Positions 10,123-18,394 of a stretch of DNA of 64,000 nt are shown here, one piece after another. The stretch's first letter is position 1, and every line of letters begins with the position of its first letter. Source of the DNA: Embleya scabrispora. Lineage in GTDB: Bacteria; Actinomycetota; Actinomycetes; Streptomycetales; Streptomycetaceae. The stretch is taken from positions 4,443,501-4,507,500 of the forward strand of contig NZ_MWQN01000001.1 in the NCBI RefSeq assembly GCF_002024165.1. Reading direction: 5' to 3'. The notes beneath the pieces were generated by a model. That model saw only the letters and a program-made list of their open reading frames with translations. It was not told the origin of the DNA and did not search any database. The translations under genes were made by a program, and so were the position numbers.

Positions 10123-11022
10123 TCAGTGCGGGATCTCGTCGATGAGGGTGCGGGCACCCTTGGCGAGCAGTTCGCCGGCGACCGCGACGCCGAGCTTGTC
10201 CGGCTCCGAGCCGTGGTCGGTGGCCTCCAGGAGGTCCGCGCCGTCGGCGGAGTACACCGCGGCGTGCAGCGTCAGGCCGGTGTCGGAGTCGGTGCAGTGG
10301 GCCGCGATCGGGCTGTGGCAGTGGCCGCGCAGCTCGCGCAGCAGGGCCCGTTCGGCGGTGACGCAGGCCCGGGTGGACGCGTCGTCCAGGGCCCGCGCGG
10401 CGGCCAGGGTCGCCGCGTCGTCGACCCGGCACTGCAGCGCCAACACCCCCGCGCCGATCGCCGGCAACATCTGAGTGGTAGTCAGGATCTGGGCCACGCG
10501 CCGCTGTTCGCCGATCCGCTCCAGGCCGGCGACGGCCAGGATCAGCGCGTCGAAATCGCCCGCGTCCAGCTTGGCCAGCCGACCGTTGGCCGAGCCGCGG
10601 ATGGGTACCGGCGTCAGCCCGGGGTGCCGGCGCCGCAGCTGCGCCGCGCGGCGCACCGAACTGGTGCCCACCCGGGCGCCGGCCGGCAGGTCGGCCAGGC
10701 GTGCGCCGACCACGCAGTCGTGGACGTCGTCGCGGGGCAGGTAGGCGGCGATGGTGAGCCCGTCGGGCAGCGGCACGTCGCCCGGGATGTCCTTGAGGCA
10801 GTGCACGACCAGGTCCACCTCCCCGTCGAGTTGGGCGCGGTCGAGTTCCTTGACGAACGCGCCCTTGCCGCCGAGACGGGCCAGGCTGCCGCCCCAGCGG
10901 TCGCCGCTCGTGGACAGCGGGACGATCGTGGGTTCGAGCGGTTGTCCGGACAGCAGGGCGGCGACGAGCCGAGCCTGTGCGAGGGCCATGGGGGAGGACC
11001 GGGTTCCGATGCGGAGCTGCAT
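10123..11022 (-). CDS. hemC: Hydroxymethylbilane synthase (porphobilinogen deaminase), second streptomycete type
   Basis: A 299-residue enzyme of the HemC family, which joins four porphobilinogen units into hydroxymethylbilane in tetrapyrrole synthesis. Motifs: RIGTRSSPMALAQ at the N-terminus, STSGDRW, GGKGAFVKELD, a VHCLKDIP version of the usual HSLKDVP, GTSSVRR, PIRGSANGRLAKLD, and the cofactor cysteine in GHCHSPIAAH (~residue 236). The HCLKD and GHCxSPIA forms match the additional HemC copy found in streptomycetes rather than the canonical hemACBL copy; no other haem genes are adjacent. ATG 11022 is preceded by TAGCGT seven bases upstream, which fits a leaderless transcript; the long upstream frame is not used. 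Confidence 0.88.
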   Translation of the reverse strand: MQLRIGTRSSPMALAQARLVAALLSGQPLEPTIVPLSTSGDRWGGSLARLGGKGAFVKELDRAQLDGEVDLVVHCLKDIPGDVPLPDGLTIAAYLPRDDVHDCVVGARLADLPAGARVGTSSVRRAAQLRRRHPGLTPVPIRGSANGRLAKLDAGDFDALILAVAGLERIGEQRRVAQILTTTQMLPAIGAGVLALQCRVDDAATLAAARALDDASTRACVTAERALLRELRGHCHSPIAAHCTDSDTGLTLHAAVYSADGADLLEATDHGSEPDKLGVAVAGELLAKGARTLIDEIPH

Positions 11023-11223
11023 ACGCGACACGCTAGGGCCGCGGCGCCCGCGGGGCCGAATTTCGGCGAAGTCCGGTACCTCGCGGGGGATGTCGGATCG
11101 GGGCGGGTCGGCCGCCAGTCGTTCGGCCCAGCCGCCGTGTCCTTCGGGCGGGGTGCGGCGTTGGGCAGGCACGGCTCGTCGGCGTTCGACGGACACCGGA
11201 CCTGGAGACAAGGAAACCGCCCC

Positions 11224-11427
11224 ATGCAGCGCATCGTTCGCGGCCTTCTGGTCAGCACTGCCGTCATCGCGGCCCCCGTCGTCGGCGCGACGGTGGCGGT
11301 GGCCGTGCCGGCCGGTCCCGAGACGCACACGGTTCGGGCCGACACGATCGAAACGGTGAGCGGGGTCTGTGGCAACGAGGCCGGCGTGCTCGCGTTCATC
11401 AACCCGGCCTTCGGCCAGCGCTGCTGA
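11224..11427 (+). CDS. Small secreted peptide (67 aa precursor) with two cysteines
   Basis: ATG 11224 follows AAGGA. The first ~28 residues are a signal peptide: basic MQRIVRG start, hydrophobic core, and AVAVPA cleavage region. The mature part is only ~38 residues and contains two cysteines: one in SGVCGNE and one as the very last residue (GQRC). A single intramolecular or intermolecular disulfide is likely outside the cell. It has its own terminator at 11462. I know no named family; chaplins and other hydrophobic developmental peptides are longer in conserved core and do not match. A signalling or surface peptide is possible but not shown. Confidence 0.65.
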   Translation: MQRIVRGLLVSTAVIAAPVVGATVAVAVPAGPETHTVRADTIETVSGVCGNEAGVLAFINPAFGQRC

Positions 11428-11461
11428 GGCGGGGGCCGGCCCCCGCCCGCGCGGCGCCGGC

Positions 11462-11499
11462 GGTGTCCCGATCCGGTCCGGGGGTCGGATCGGGACACC
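11462..11499. terminator. Hairpin terminator between the small peptide gene and the GH3 gene
   Basis: GGTGTCCCGATCCG (11462-11475) pairs perfectly with 11486-11499 around a 10-base loop. It lies between convergent stops at 11427 and 11513. Confidence 0.85.
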
Positions 11500-11512
11500 C
11501 CCGTGCCCCGGG

Positions 11513-13969
11513 TCAGAGGCCGATGTCGGTGCTCAGGCGCAGGTCGCCGAGGGAGCGGCCGACGCGCAGGGTGTAGGTGCCGGGCGCGGTGGCCCAGGCC
11601 GCGTCCCGCTCGTTCCAGCGGGCCAGGGTGCGGGCGTCGATGTCGATCGTGGCGGTCGTCCGCGCGCCGGGCTCGACGTCGAGCGCGGCGAAGCCGACCA
11701 GGCGGATCGGCTCCGGGCGGCCCCACAGCGTGCCGTCGGCGGTCTCCAGGTACACCTGCACCACCTCGCGGCCGGGACGGTCGCCGGTGTTGGCGACGGT
11801 GACCTCGACGGTGACGCCGGCCGCGTCGCCCTTGGCCGCGACCTCCTCGTAGGCCCAGTTCGTGTAGCCCAGGCCGTGGCCGAACGGGTAGGCGGGGGCG
11901 GCCTCGCCCAGGGCCCAGGCGCGGTAGCCGATGTTGCTGGACCGCTCCGCGTAGTGGTGCTCGCCGTCGACCCGGGCGGTGGAGTACACCGGGACGTCGG
12001 TGTCGGCGGCCGGGTAGGTCGTGGGCAGCCGGCCGCCCGGTTCGACCGCGCCGGTCAGCACGTCGCCGAGGGCCGCGCCGCCCTCCTGCCCGGGCAGCCA
12101 GGCCCACACCACGGCGGCGACCTCGTCGCGCCAGGGCATCAGCACCGGCGAGCCCGCGTTGACCACCACGACGGTCCTCGGGTTGGCCGCGGCGACCCGG
12201 CGCACCAGTTCGTCGGAGCGCCCCGGGAGGGCCAGGTTCGCCCGGTCGAAGCCCTCCGACTCGATGTCGTCGGTGGTGCCGACCACGACCACGGCCACGT
12301 CCGCCGCCCGGGCGGCCTCGACCGCGGCGGTCAGTTCGTCCTCCTCGGAGCGGCGCGGGTTCGCCCAGCCCAGGCCGAGCGCGGCCATGAAGAACCGCTC
12401 GCCCTGGCTGAAGTCGACCCGGATCGCCACCTCCGTACCGGCCGTCGCCTCGATTTCGATGCGGGTGGCCTCCGGGCGCATGATCGTCTCGATCACGTCG
12501 GTGCCCTCGGGGGCGCTCATGTCGATCGTCCGGGTCGTGCCGTCGATGTCGACCTCGAACCGGCCCGCGCCGCGGACGTCCAGGATGTTCGTGCCGGACA
12601 CGGTCGGGGTGACGTTGGCCCGCAGTCGGATCAAGGTCGCTCCGGCCGGGATGTTGTCCGGCCAGAACATCAGGCTCGACCCCAGGCGGTGTTCGGAGGA
12701 GAGCAGGTTCCCGTCGGCGTCCAGGAACTCCGCCCGCAGGCCCGGCTCGCCGGTCTCCGGGTCGACGGCCGTGTCCAGGGACAGGTCGGCCAGCGCGCGG
12801 TGGGTGAACGCGCCCTCGGTGAGCGTCAGTTCGATGTCGTCGCCGAGAGCGGCGCGCAGGCCCTCGGGGATCGAGACCACGTGTGCGGGGTTCACGTGCG
12901 CGCTGCCGCCGCCCTGAGCGGACAGGCGCAGGGCGTTCGGGCCGATCAGCGCGACGCGGGAGAGCGTGCTCGGGTCGAGCGGGAGGGTGCCGTCGTTGGC
13001 CAGCAGCACCATGGCCCGGGCGGCGATCTCGCGCAGCGTGGCGATCGCGTCGTCGGGGGTGGTGGTCGCGGCCGGAGCGCGGTCGCCGAGCACACCGACG
13101 CGGGCGGCCAGGCGCAGGACCCGGACCACCCGCTCGTCGATCAGCGACTCCGCGACCCGGCCCTCGCGCACGGCGGCGAGCAGTGGTTCGCCCCACACCT
13201 CGGACGGGCCCGGCATCGCGACGTCGGTGCCGCCCGCGGCCGCGGCCTCGGTGGAGCGGACCGCCATCCAGTCGGAGATCACCACGCCGTCGAAGCCCCA
13301 CTCGTCCTTGAGGACGTCGTTCACCAGGCGCGAGTTCTCGGTCATCGTCTCGCCGTTGACCCGGTTGTACGCGCTCATCACCAGCCACACCCGGCCGGTG
13401 CGCACGGCCTCCTCGAACGGCAGCAGGTAGACCTCGCGCAGCGAGCGCTCGTCGATCCGCGAGTCGTAGGACATGCGGTCGTCCTCCGTCTCGTTGCCGA
13501 CGAAGTGCTTGATCGTGGCACCGACCCCGGCGGACTGCACCCCCTCGATGAAGGCGGTCGCGATCCGCGCGGTGAGCAGCGGGTCCTCGGAGTAGCACTC
13601 GAAGTGCCGGCCGCCGAGCGGGCTGCGGTGCAGGTTCACCGTCGGCGCGAGCAGGACGTGGATGTCCTTGTCGCGGGTCTGCGCGCCCATCACGAAACCG
13701 GCCCGGCGGGTGACCTCCGGGTCCCACGCGGCGGCAAGCGCGGTGGGGCTGGGGAACAGCAGCGAGGTGTCCCGCTCGTCCCAGGTGACGCCGCGGACGC
13801 CGACCGGGCCGTCGGAGACGCGCAGCTTGCGCAGGCCGATGCGCGGAATCTCGGGCAGGGACCAGAAGTCCTCGCCGACGATCAGGGACAACTTCTCCTC
13901 GAGGGTGAGGCGGGTCACCAGCTCGCGCAGCTCGCCGTCCGTGGCTTCGGTGGGGGTGGGGTCGGACAT
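11513..13969 (-). CDS. Glycoside hydrolase family 3 (beta-glucosidase-like), cytoplasmic
   Basis: An 818-residue GH3 enzyme without signal peptide. The (beta/alpha)8 domain carries GPVGVRG, the KHFVGNE substrate region and the nucleophile aspartate in VISDWMA (~residue 231). The alpha/beta sandwich has the acid/base region ESEGFDRANLALP (~571). Between them, residues ~400-540 (LRAEFLDADGNLLSS ... VDIDGTTRTID) resemble a PA14 insertion, common in bacterial beta-glucosidases. The C-terminus is a fibronectin-III-like domain (NTGDRPGREVVQVY). It probably hydrolyses imported oligosaccharides from the non-reducing end. The divergent TetR gene at 14137 is the likely regulator. ATG 13969 has AAGG upstream. 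Confidence 0.92.
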   Translation of the reverse strand: MSDPTPTEATDGELRELVTRLTLEEKLSLIVGEDFWSLPEIPRIGLRKLRVSDGPVGVRGVTWDERDTSLLFPSPTALAAAWDPEVTRRAGFVMGAQTRDKDIHVLLAPTVNLHRSPLGGRHFECYSEDPLLTARIATAFIEGVQSAGVGATIKHFVGNETEDDRMSYDSRIDERSLREVYLLPFEEAVRTGRVWLVMSAYNRVNGETMTENSRLVNDVLKDEWGFDGVVISDWMAVRSTEAAAAGGTDVAMPGPSEVWGEPLLAAVREGRVAESLIDERVVRVLRLAARVGVLGDRAPAATTTPDDAIATLREIAARAMVLLANDGTLPLDPSTLSRVALIGPNALRLSAQGGGSAHVNPAHVVSIPEGLRAALGDDIELTLTEGAFTHRALADLSLDTAVDPETGEPGLRAEFLDADGNLLSSEHRLGSSLMFWPDNIPAGATLIRLRANVTPTVSGTNILDVRGAGRFEVDIDGTTRTIDMSAPEGTDVIETIMRPEATRIEIEATAGTEVAIRVDFSQGERFFMAALGLGWANPRRSEEDELTAAVEAARAADVAVVVVGTTDDIESEGFDRANLALPGRSDELVRRVAAANPRTVVVVNAGSPVLMPWRDEVAAVVWAWLPGQEGGAALGDVLTGAVEPGGRLPTTYPAADTDVPVYSTARVDGEHHYAERSSNIGYRAWALGEAAPAYPFGHGLGYTNWAYEEVAAKGDAAGVTVEVTVANTGDRPGREVVQVYLETADGTLWGRPEPIRLVGFAALDVEPGARTTATIDIDARTLARWNERDAAWATAPGTYTLRVGRSLGDLRLSTDIGL

Positions 13970-14053
13970 CGTCGTCTGCCTTCCGCTCGCGTTCCCGATC
14001 GATCCGGATTCCGCCGGACGAGTCGGTGGGGGACCTCCTCGTACCGTAATCGG

Positions 14054-14076
14054 AAAACTTTATAGTCGGTAGTTTT
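14054..14076. promoter_or_regulatory. AT-rich dyad in the GH3/TetR intergenic region
   Basis: AAAACT (14054-14059) and AGTTTT (14071-14076) form an inverted repeat with an 11-base spacer, in an AT-rich patch that stands out from GC-rich surroundings. It lies between two divergent genes, 85 bases from the GH3 start and 61 from the TetR start, so a shared TetR operator is plausible. Confidence 0.45.
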
Positions 14077-14136
14077 GTTATCTCTGCGTGACCTGCTCTT
14101 CGACGGGCCTTCGCCGGGACACGGCAGGATGGGGCC

Positions 14137-14796
14137 ATGGACGTACGACCCGACGATCTCTCCGACTCCCCGCCGACCCGGTCCGGGCGGGCCAGACCGC
14201 GCGGACGGGGGTACGCGTCGGGGGACGCGCGGCGTACGCGCATCCTCAACATCGCGCTTCAGGAATTCGCCGAGAACGGCTACCGGGGAACCTCGCTCGC
14301 GCGCATCGCCGAGCGCGCCGAACTCACCCAGGCGGGGCTGCTGCACCACTTCCGCAGCAAGCAGGAACTGCTCGTCGCGGTGCTCGACCTGCGCGACCGG
14401 ATGGACATGGCGCACCTGGACCTGGCGGAACTTCCGCTCGGCGGCGCGGCGGTCCTGGCCAAGTTCACCGAACTCGCCGGGCACAACCAGGCCATCCCCG
14501 GCCTGGTCCAGCTCTTCACCGTGCTCACCGGCGAGGCGGTCACCACCGACCACCCCGCGCACGGGTGGGCCCGGGACCGCTACGCGCGCCTTCGGGCGAG
14601 CGTCACCGCGTCCCTGGAGGCCGGTGTGGCGTCGGGCGAACTGCGCGCGGACGTGGACCCGGCCGCGGTCGCCGCGCAGATCTTCGCGATGATGGACGGG
14701 CTCCAGCTGCAATGGCTGCTGGACCCCGAACACGTGGACATGGCGGCGCTGTTCGGCGACTACGCCGAGCACCTGCTGCGCCGCATCCGGGCCTGA
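14137..14796 (+). CDS. TetR-family regulator divergent from GH3 gene
   Basis: A 219-residue regulator. Residues ~30-80 form the TetR DNA-binding domain: RILNIALQEFAENGYRG, then SLARIAERAELTQAGLLHHF and the SKQELLVAVL helix. The C-terminal ligand domain is helical. It is divergent from the GH3 beta-glucosidase gene and shares a 167-base intergenic region holding an AT-rich dyad, so it probably represses that gene and is relieved by a sugar or glycoside; the ligand is not evident. ATG 14137 is used, with AGGATGGGG upstream. The first ~25 residues are a basic, disordered extension. Confidence 0.9.
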   Translation: MDVRPDDLSDSPPTRSGRARPRGRGYASGDARRTRILNIALQEFAENGYRGTSLARIAERAELTQAGLLHHFRSKQELLVAVLDLRDRMDMAHLDLAELPLGGAAVLAKFTELAGHNQAIPGLVQLFTVLTGEAVTTDHPAHGWARDRYARLRASVTASLEAGVASGELRADVDPAAVAAQIFAMMDGLQLQWLLDPEHVDMAALFGDYAEHLLRRIRA

Positions 14797-14809
14797 CCCC
14801 GGACCGCTC

Positions 14810-16015
14810 CTACGCCTTGTCCGGCGCGCCCTCGCCCGCGGTCAGCTCGCGCAGCACCGCGCCCAGGTCCCAGTTGGACAACCCCGCCAGCGCCTCGCGG
14901 AAGACGGTGAGCCCGAACAGGTCGCCCCGGGCGGTCATCCGGCCGGCGGCCAGCGCCTCACGCGGTGCGTGCCGGTCGTTGAGCAGGATCACCCGGCGGG
15001 CGGTGTCGTAGTCCATGTGCACGATCAGGTCCGGCCCCGGCAGCAGGCCCGGGCGGACCAGGACGCGGCCCTGGAAGACGTCCAGATGCAGCTCGGCCGG
15101 GTCCTCGCGGTCCGGGACGTCGCTGACCACGATGTCCACGATCGCCGGATGCGGCGTGCGCTTCTCCGGATCCGGGGTGATCAACCGGCTCAGCCGGGAC
15201 ACCGCCGCGATCCACGCGTCGGACATGAACGCGTGCCGATCCAGGGCCGGCTCCGCGGCGTCGTCGGCCGGCACCGGCTCGGTCCGGGTGCGCTCGGGCT
15301 CCTCGCGCAGCACCTTCCCCAGCTCCTCGCCGAGCCGGCGGGCGGCCGTACGGCGCATCGCCCGGGCCAGTTCGGCCTCCACCGCGCGCAGCGCCAGCGG
15401 ACGCATCCGACGGATCATCTCCGCCGTCTCGTCCGCGTCGCCGTCGGCGGGCAGCAGGTGCGTTTCCATCAACCGCCCGAAGCCCTCGGCCACGTGCTCC
15501 ATCGCGGCGCGCAACATCCGCAACTGCTCGGTGACCGCGCCCACCGGGACGCCGGCCGCGTGCAGCTCGGCGCCGACCGCCAGCTCGCGCGGACTGGGCA
15601 CCCGGAACACGGTCAGCGAGTCGTCCTCGGGTTCGAGCAGGCCCAGGCGCACCGCCCCGGCGAGCGCGACCGGATCGGACAGTCCGCCGAACATCGCGAT
15701 CAACTCGGCGCGGGTCATCCGCTCCGGGGTCTCCTCGCTCCACGGACCGCTCGCCTCGGCGACCAGGCCGAGCACGCCGCCGAGGCTGCGCCCGCCGTCC
15801 CAGGCGTCGAGCAGTTCCTTGATGCTGACCAGGCTGTAGCCGCGCTCCAGGAGTTGGCCGATCAGGCGCAGCCGGCCCAGATGGGCGTCCTCGTACAGCG
15901 ACACCCGGCCCTGGCGCCTGGGCCGCGGCAACAGTCCGCGATCCTGGTATGCCCGTACGTTGCGTACGGTGGTGCCCCCCTCGCGGGCGAGGTCTTCGAT
16001 CCGATAATCCGCCAA
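14810..16015 (-). CDS. MerR-family regulator with SCP2-like C-terminal domain
   Basis: The start is taken as TTG 16015 because GAGG lies 7 bases upstream and the MerR fold begins at once (ADYRIEDLAREGGTTVRNVRAY); the longer frame is low-quality. This gives 401 residues. Residues 1-75 form the winged HTH with RGLLPRPRRQGRVSLYEDAHL and RLRLIGQLLERGYSL. The middle is helical. The last ~110 residues (VDIVVSDVP ... DLIVHMDYDTARRVILLND ... ALAAGRMTARGDL) resemble the SCP2 sterol-carrier fold, which binds lipids, so a hydrophobic ligand is possible. That reading is inference from pattern, not a search. It lies downstream of the universal stress gene on the same strand. Confidence 0.82.
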   Translation of the reverse strand: MADYRIEDLAREGGTTVRNVRAYQDRGLLPRPRRQGRVSLYEDAHLGRLRLIGQLLERGYSLVSIKELLDAWDGGRSLGGVLGLVAEASGPWSEETPERMTRAELIAMFGGLSDPVALAGAVRLGLLEPEDDSLTVFRVPSPRELAVGAELHAAGVPVGAVTEQLRMLRAAMEHVAEGFGRLMETHLLPADGDADETAEMIRRMRPLALRAVEAELARAMRRTAARRLGEELGKVLREEPERTRTEPVPADDAAEPALDRHAFMSDAWIAAVSRLSRLITPDPEKRTPHPAIVDIVVSDVPDREDPAELHLDVFQGRVLVRPGLLPGPDLIVHMDYDTARRVILLNDRHAPREALAAGRMTARGDLFGLTVFREALAGLSNWDLGAVLRELTAGEGAPDKA

Positions 16016-16080
16016 CCTCGTGCCTCGCGATCCTCGTGCCCCGTGTCCGCGGCCAACGTAATGCAGATGCGTTCGAGGTT

Positions 16081-16097
16081 CGATCACGCGGTGATCG
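16081..16097 (-). promoter_or_regulatory. Perfect 17-bp dyad upstream of the MerR gene
   Basis: CGATCAC-GCG-GTGATCG is an exact inverted repeat with a three-base centre. It lies 66 bases upstream of the TTG start of the MerR gene, in the gap behind the universal stress gene. An operator for autoregulation is the simplest reading. Confidence 0.5.
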
Positions 16098-16170
16098 CAA
16101 ATGGGCGCGGGAATGGTCCCGGAGCACGGGCCCGGGGATCCCGGTAAGGAAAAAAGCGCGGGTGCGGGGC

Positions 16171-16668
16171 TCAGGGAATGACCACGACCGGGCGTTTGGC
16201 GTGTTTGACCAGACGGCACGCGACCGATCCGAAGATCCGACTGGCCAGCCCGGTGGATCCGCCGACCACGATCGCGTCGGCGGTGAACTCGCGCGCGACG
16301 TCCTCGATCTCGTGGCAGATGTCACCCCCGCGCTCGACCAGGATCCACGGCACGTCGCTGAGGTGGTCCGCGCAGGCCAACTCCAGGCCCAAAGCCTCGG
16401 AACGACTGTCCGGCACGTCGATGAAGACCGGCGGTTCGCAGCCGGCCCACACGGTGGCCGGAATCCGGTTGGCCACGTGCACGATCACCAGCCCGCCGCC
16501 GAGTCTGCGCGCCATGCCCGACGCGTACGCGAGGGCTCGCTCGCTGGACTCGGACCCGTCGAAACCGACCACGACGGGATGCTGGAACGCGGGATCGCGC
16601 TGTTGGGGGGAATCGGGACGGAGCAACGGAGTGCCGTCCGGGAAGTCACTGAACTCGAAAGCAGCCAT
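16171..16668 (-). CDS. Universal stress protein (UspA family)
   Basis: A 165-residue single-domain Usp. It starts HPVVVGFDGSESSERAL and ends with the nucleotide-binding signature G-x2-G-x9-G-S (GSTGLASRIFGSVACRL) followed by RPVVVIP, so ATP binding is expected. ATG 16668 begins a short acidic N-terminal extension; upstream frame to 16872 is not coding-like. No strong ribosome site is visible. In actinomycetes such genes often respond to hypoxia or redox dormancy regulators; I found no clear GGGAC-GTCCC type box upstream. The MerR gene follows on the same strand. Confidence 0.88.
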   Translation of the reverse strand: MAAFEFSDFPDGTPLLRPDSPQQRDPAFQHPVVVGFDGSESSERALAYASGMARRLGGGLVIVHVANRIPATVWAGCEPPVFIDVPDSRSEALGLELACADHLSDVPWILVERGGDICHEIEDVAREFTADAIVVGGSTGLASRIFGSVACRLVKHAKRPVVVIP

Positions 16669-17190
16669 GGGAATCGGGCGTCTTTGCTGTGGAGGGGCGC
16701 CTCGGGGCTTTCTGTACCAGATTACTGCGCCGACCCGCACATTCGACAGGGTCGGCCGGGGTTCTCCCGGACAAAAAAGACTCTGGGCCGTGTACCGGTC
16801 TGGGCATGGTGCGGTCCGCCGAACCACGCGCGGGGATGGATCCCCCGGGCAAAGCCTCGGCGAGACACGCACATTAGCCGGACAAGGCCGTGAATGGGGA
16901 GACCCGGGCGGCCGTGTGGGTGATTGCGTTGCGGACGCGGCCGTCTAGGACCCGGTCGAAAGGGCGCCGCACGGGCCGCGGCGGGCCGGTTCGAGCCGGC
17001 CCCGGAGGCCCGTTCGGGGGTGCCGACCGACGCCGCAGGGGGAACGGGCGTTACCCCGGACCCCGCCCGAGCGTTGGTCAGGGCGACACCGTGCGTCCGG
17101 GCGACCGCGTCGTCACGGGCGGCGATCCGCTGGTCGGACGCCGACCCACCCGCACGCCCACCCGCGCCGCGGCGCCGACGTCGAACCTGT
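16669..17190. other. Intergenic region, no supported gene
   Basis: About 520 bases between the universal stress gene and the terminator of the YeiH gene. Reading frames here are open only by composition and show no conserved motifs. The part nearest the stress gene (16700-16800) is less GC-rich, as expected for its promoter, but no box can be named with confidence. Confidence 0.6.
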
Positions 17191-17220
17191 CCGACGGCCC
17201 GACACGCGCCGGGCCGTCGG
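17191..17220 (-). terminator. Hairpin terminator downstream of the YeiH-type gene
   Basis: CCGACGGCCCG (17191-17201) pairs with CGGGCCGTCGG (17210-17220) around an 8-base loop; GAACC/GGTTC outside it extend the fold. It lies 48-77 bases past the stop of the minus-strand gene. Confidence 0.75.
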
Positions 17221-17267
17221 CGGGTTCGACGCTTTCGCGGACCCGGCGACGTCGGTCCCGCGCGGGT

Positions 17268-18320
17268 TCACATCGTGAGCAGCACCCCGCCGTAGGCCGC
17301 GCCGGCGATCAGCACCCAGGAGGCGAAGCCGAGCAGCAGCGCGCGCCACCCCGTGCGAATCAGCCGGCCGAGCCGAACCATGGCGCCCAGTCCGAACAGC
17401 GCCGCGGCGAGCAGCAGATCCTGCGCGGTGCCGGCCGCCTCCAGTGCGTCGGCGGACAGCAGGCCGGTGCTGCGGACGGCGACCATGGCCAGGAAGCCGA
17501 GCACGAACAGCGGGATCAGCGGCGGCCGACGGGACCCGGCCCGCCCGTTGTCACCGGCCCGCGCGGCCCGACGGCGCAGCGTGTACGCGGTGCCCGCCAC
17601 GATCGGCGCGAGCAGCAGCACCCGCATCAGCTTGACCACGACCGCGGTGTGCAGCGCGACCGGACCGGCCACCCCGCCCGCCGCCACCACCTGGCCGACG
17701 TCGTGCACGCTCGCGCCGACCCAGCCGCCGTAGGAGGTCGGGTCCAGGCCGAGCGGCGCCCGCAGCAGCGGCAGCACCCCGATCGCCAGGCTCCCGCACA
17801 GGGTGACCAGCGCGACCGAGGTGACCACGTCCTCCTCGTCGCTGTCGCTGACCCCGTTCATCGCGGCGACGGCGGAGGCGCCACAGATCGAGAAGCCCGT
17901 CGCGATCAGCAGCGGCTGGTCGCCGGGCAGCCCCATGCGCCGGCCGAGCCACCGGGTGGCGAAGAAGGTGACCATCACCACGACGATCACCATCGCCACG
18001 GTCGGCAGCCCGAGACCGGCGATGTCGCCGAGGGCGAGCTTGAGCCCGAGCAGCACCACGCCGGCGCGCATCAGCCGCCGCCCCGCGAAGCCGAGCCCCG
18101 GCGCGGTGGCGGCGGGCAGCGCCCGCACGTTGGCGGCGAGCACACCCAGGGCCACCGCGACCGTGAGCATCGGTACGTGCGGCCAGATCCGGTGCGCGCC
18201 CCAACTCGCGGCCACCGCGAGCGCCGCCGCGAGCAGCCCCGGCCACAGTCGGGCCGTCGCCGTCCCGGCCGGAGCCGGGGACTGCCGGTGGTGGGCGCGC
18301 CGCGCGATCGTCAGGGTCAT
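17268..18320 (-). CDS. YeiH-family (UPF0324) putative sulfate-exporter-like membrane protein
   Basis: A 350-residue integral membrane protein with about ten hydrophobic segments. Family landmarks are the AGVVLLGLKLAL, GFSICGASAVAAMNGVS and GASVHDVGQVVAAGG motifs of the UPF0324/PSE family, to which E. coli YeiH belongs; transport substrate in actinomycetes is not established. ATG 18320 follows GAGGG. A LysR regulator of the YeiE type is divergent, only 71 bases away, the same arrangement as yeiE/yeiH in enterobacteria. Confidence 0.88.
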   Translation of the reverse strand: MTLTIARRAHHRQSPAPAGTATARLWPGLLAAALAVAASWGAHRIWPHVPMLTVAVALGVLAANVRALPAATAPGLGFAGRRLMRAGVVLLGLKLALGDIAGLGLPTVAMVIVVVMVTFFATRWLGRRMGLPGDQPLLIATGFSICGASAVAAMNGVSDSDEEDVVTSVALVTLCGSLAIGVLPLLRAPLGLDPTSYGGWVGASVHDVGQVVAAGGVAGPVALHTAVVVKLMRVLLLAPIVAGTAYTLRRRAARAGDNGRAGSRRPPLIPLFVLGFLAMVAVRSTGLLSADALEAAGTAQDLLLAAALFGLGAMVRLGRLIRTGWRALLLGFASWVLIAGAAYGGVLLTM

Positions 18321-18377
18321 GATCACCACCCTCGGCCCGCCGTCCCCGCGCGGGTAGCGGTCGATTGCCTGGCAGGT

Positions 18378-18394
18378 CATAGGGTTTGGCTATG
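18378..18394. promoter_or_regulatory. LysR-type box (T-N11-A) overlapping the regulator start codon
   Basis: CATAG-N7-CTATG is a perfect 17-base dyad containing the T-N11-A core (T18380, A18392). It overlaps the ATG of the LysR gene and lies 58 bases upstream of the divergent yeiH-type start, the usual place for a LysR autoregulatory site. TAGGGT within it also lies six bases before ATG 18392 and could be a -10 element. Confidence 0.55.
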
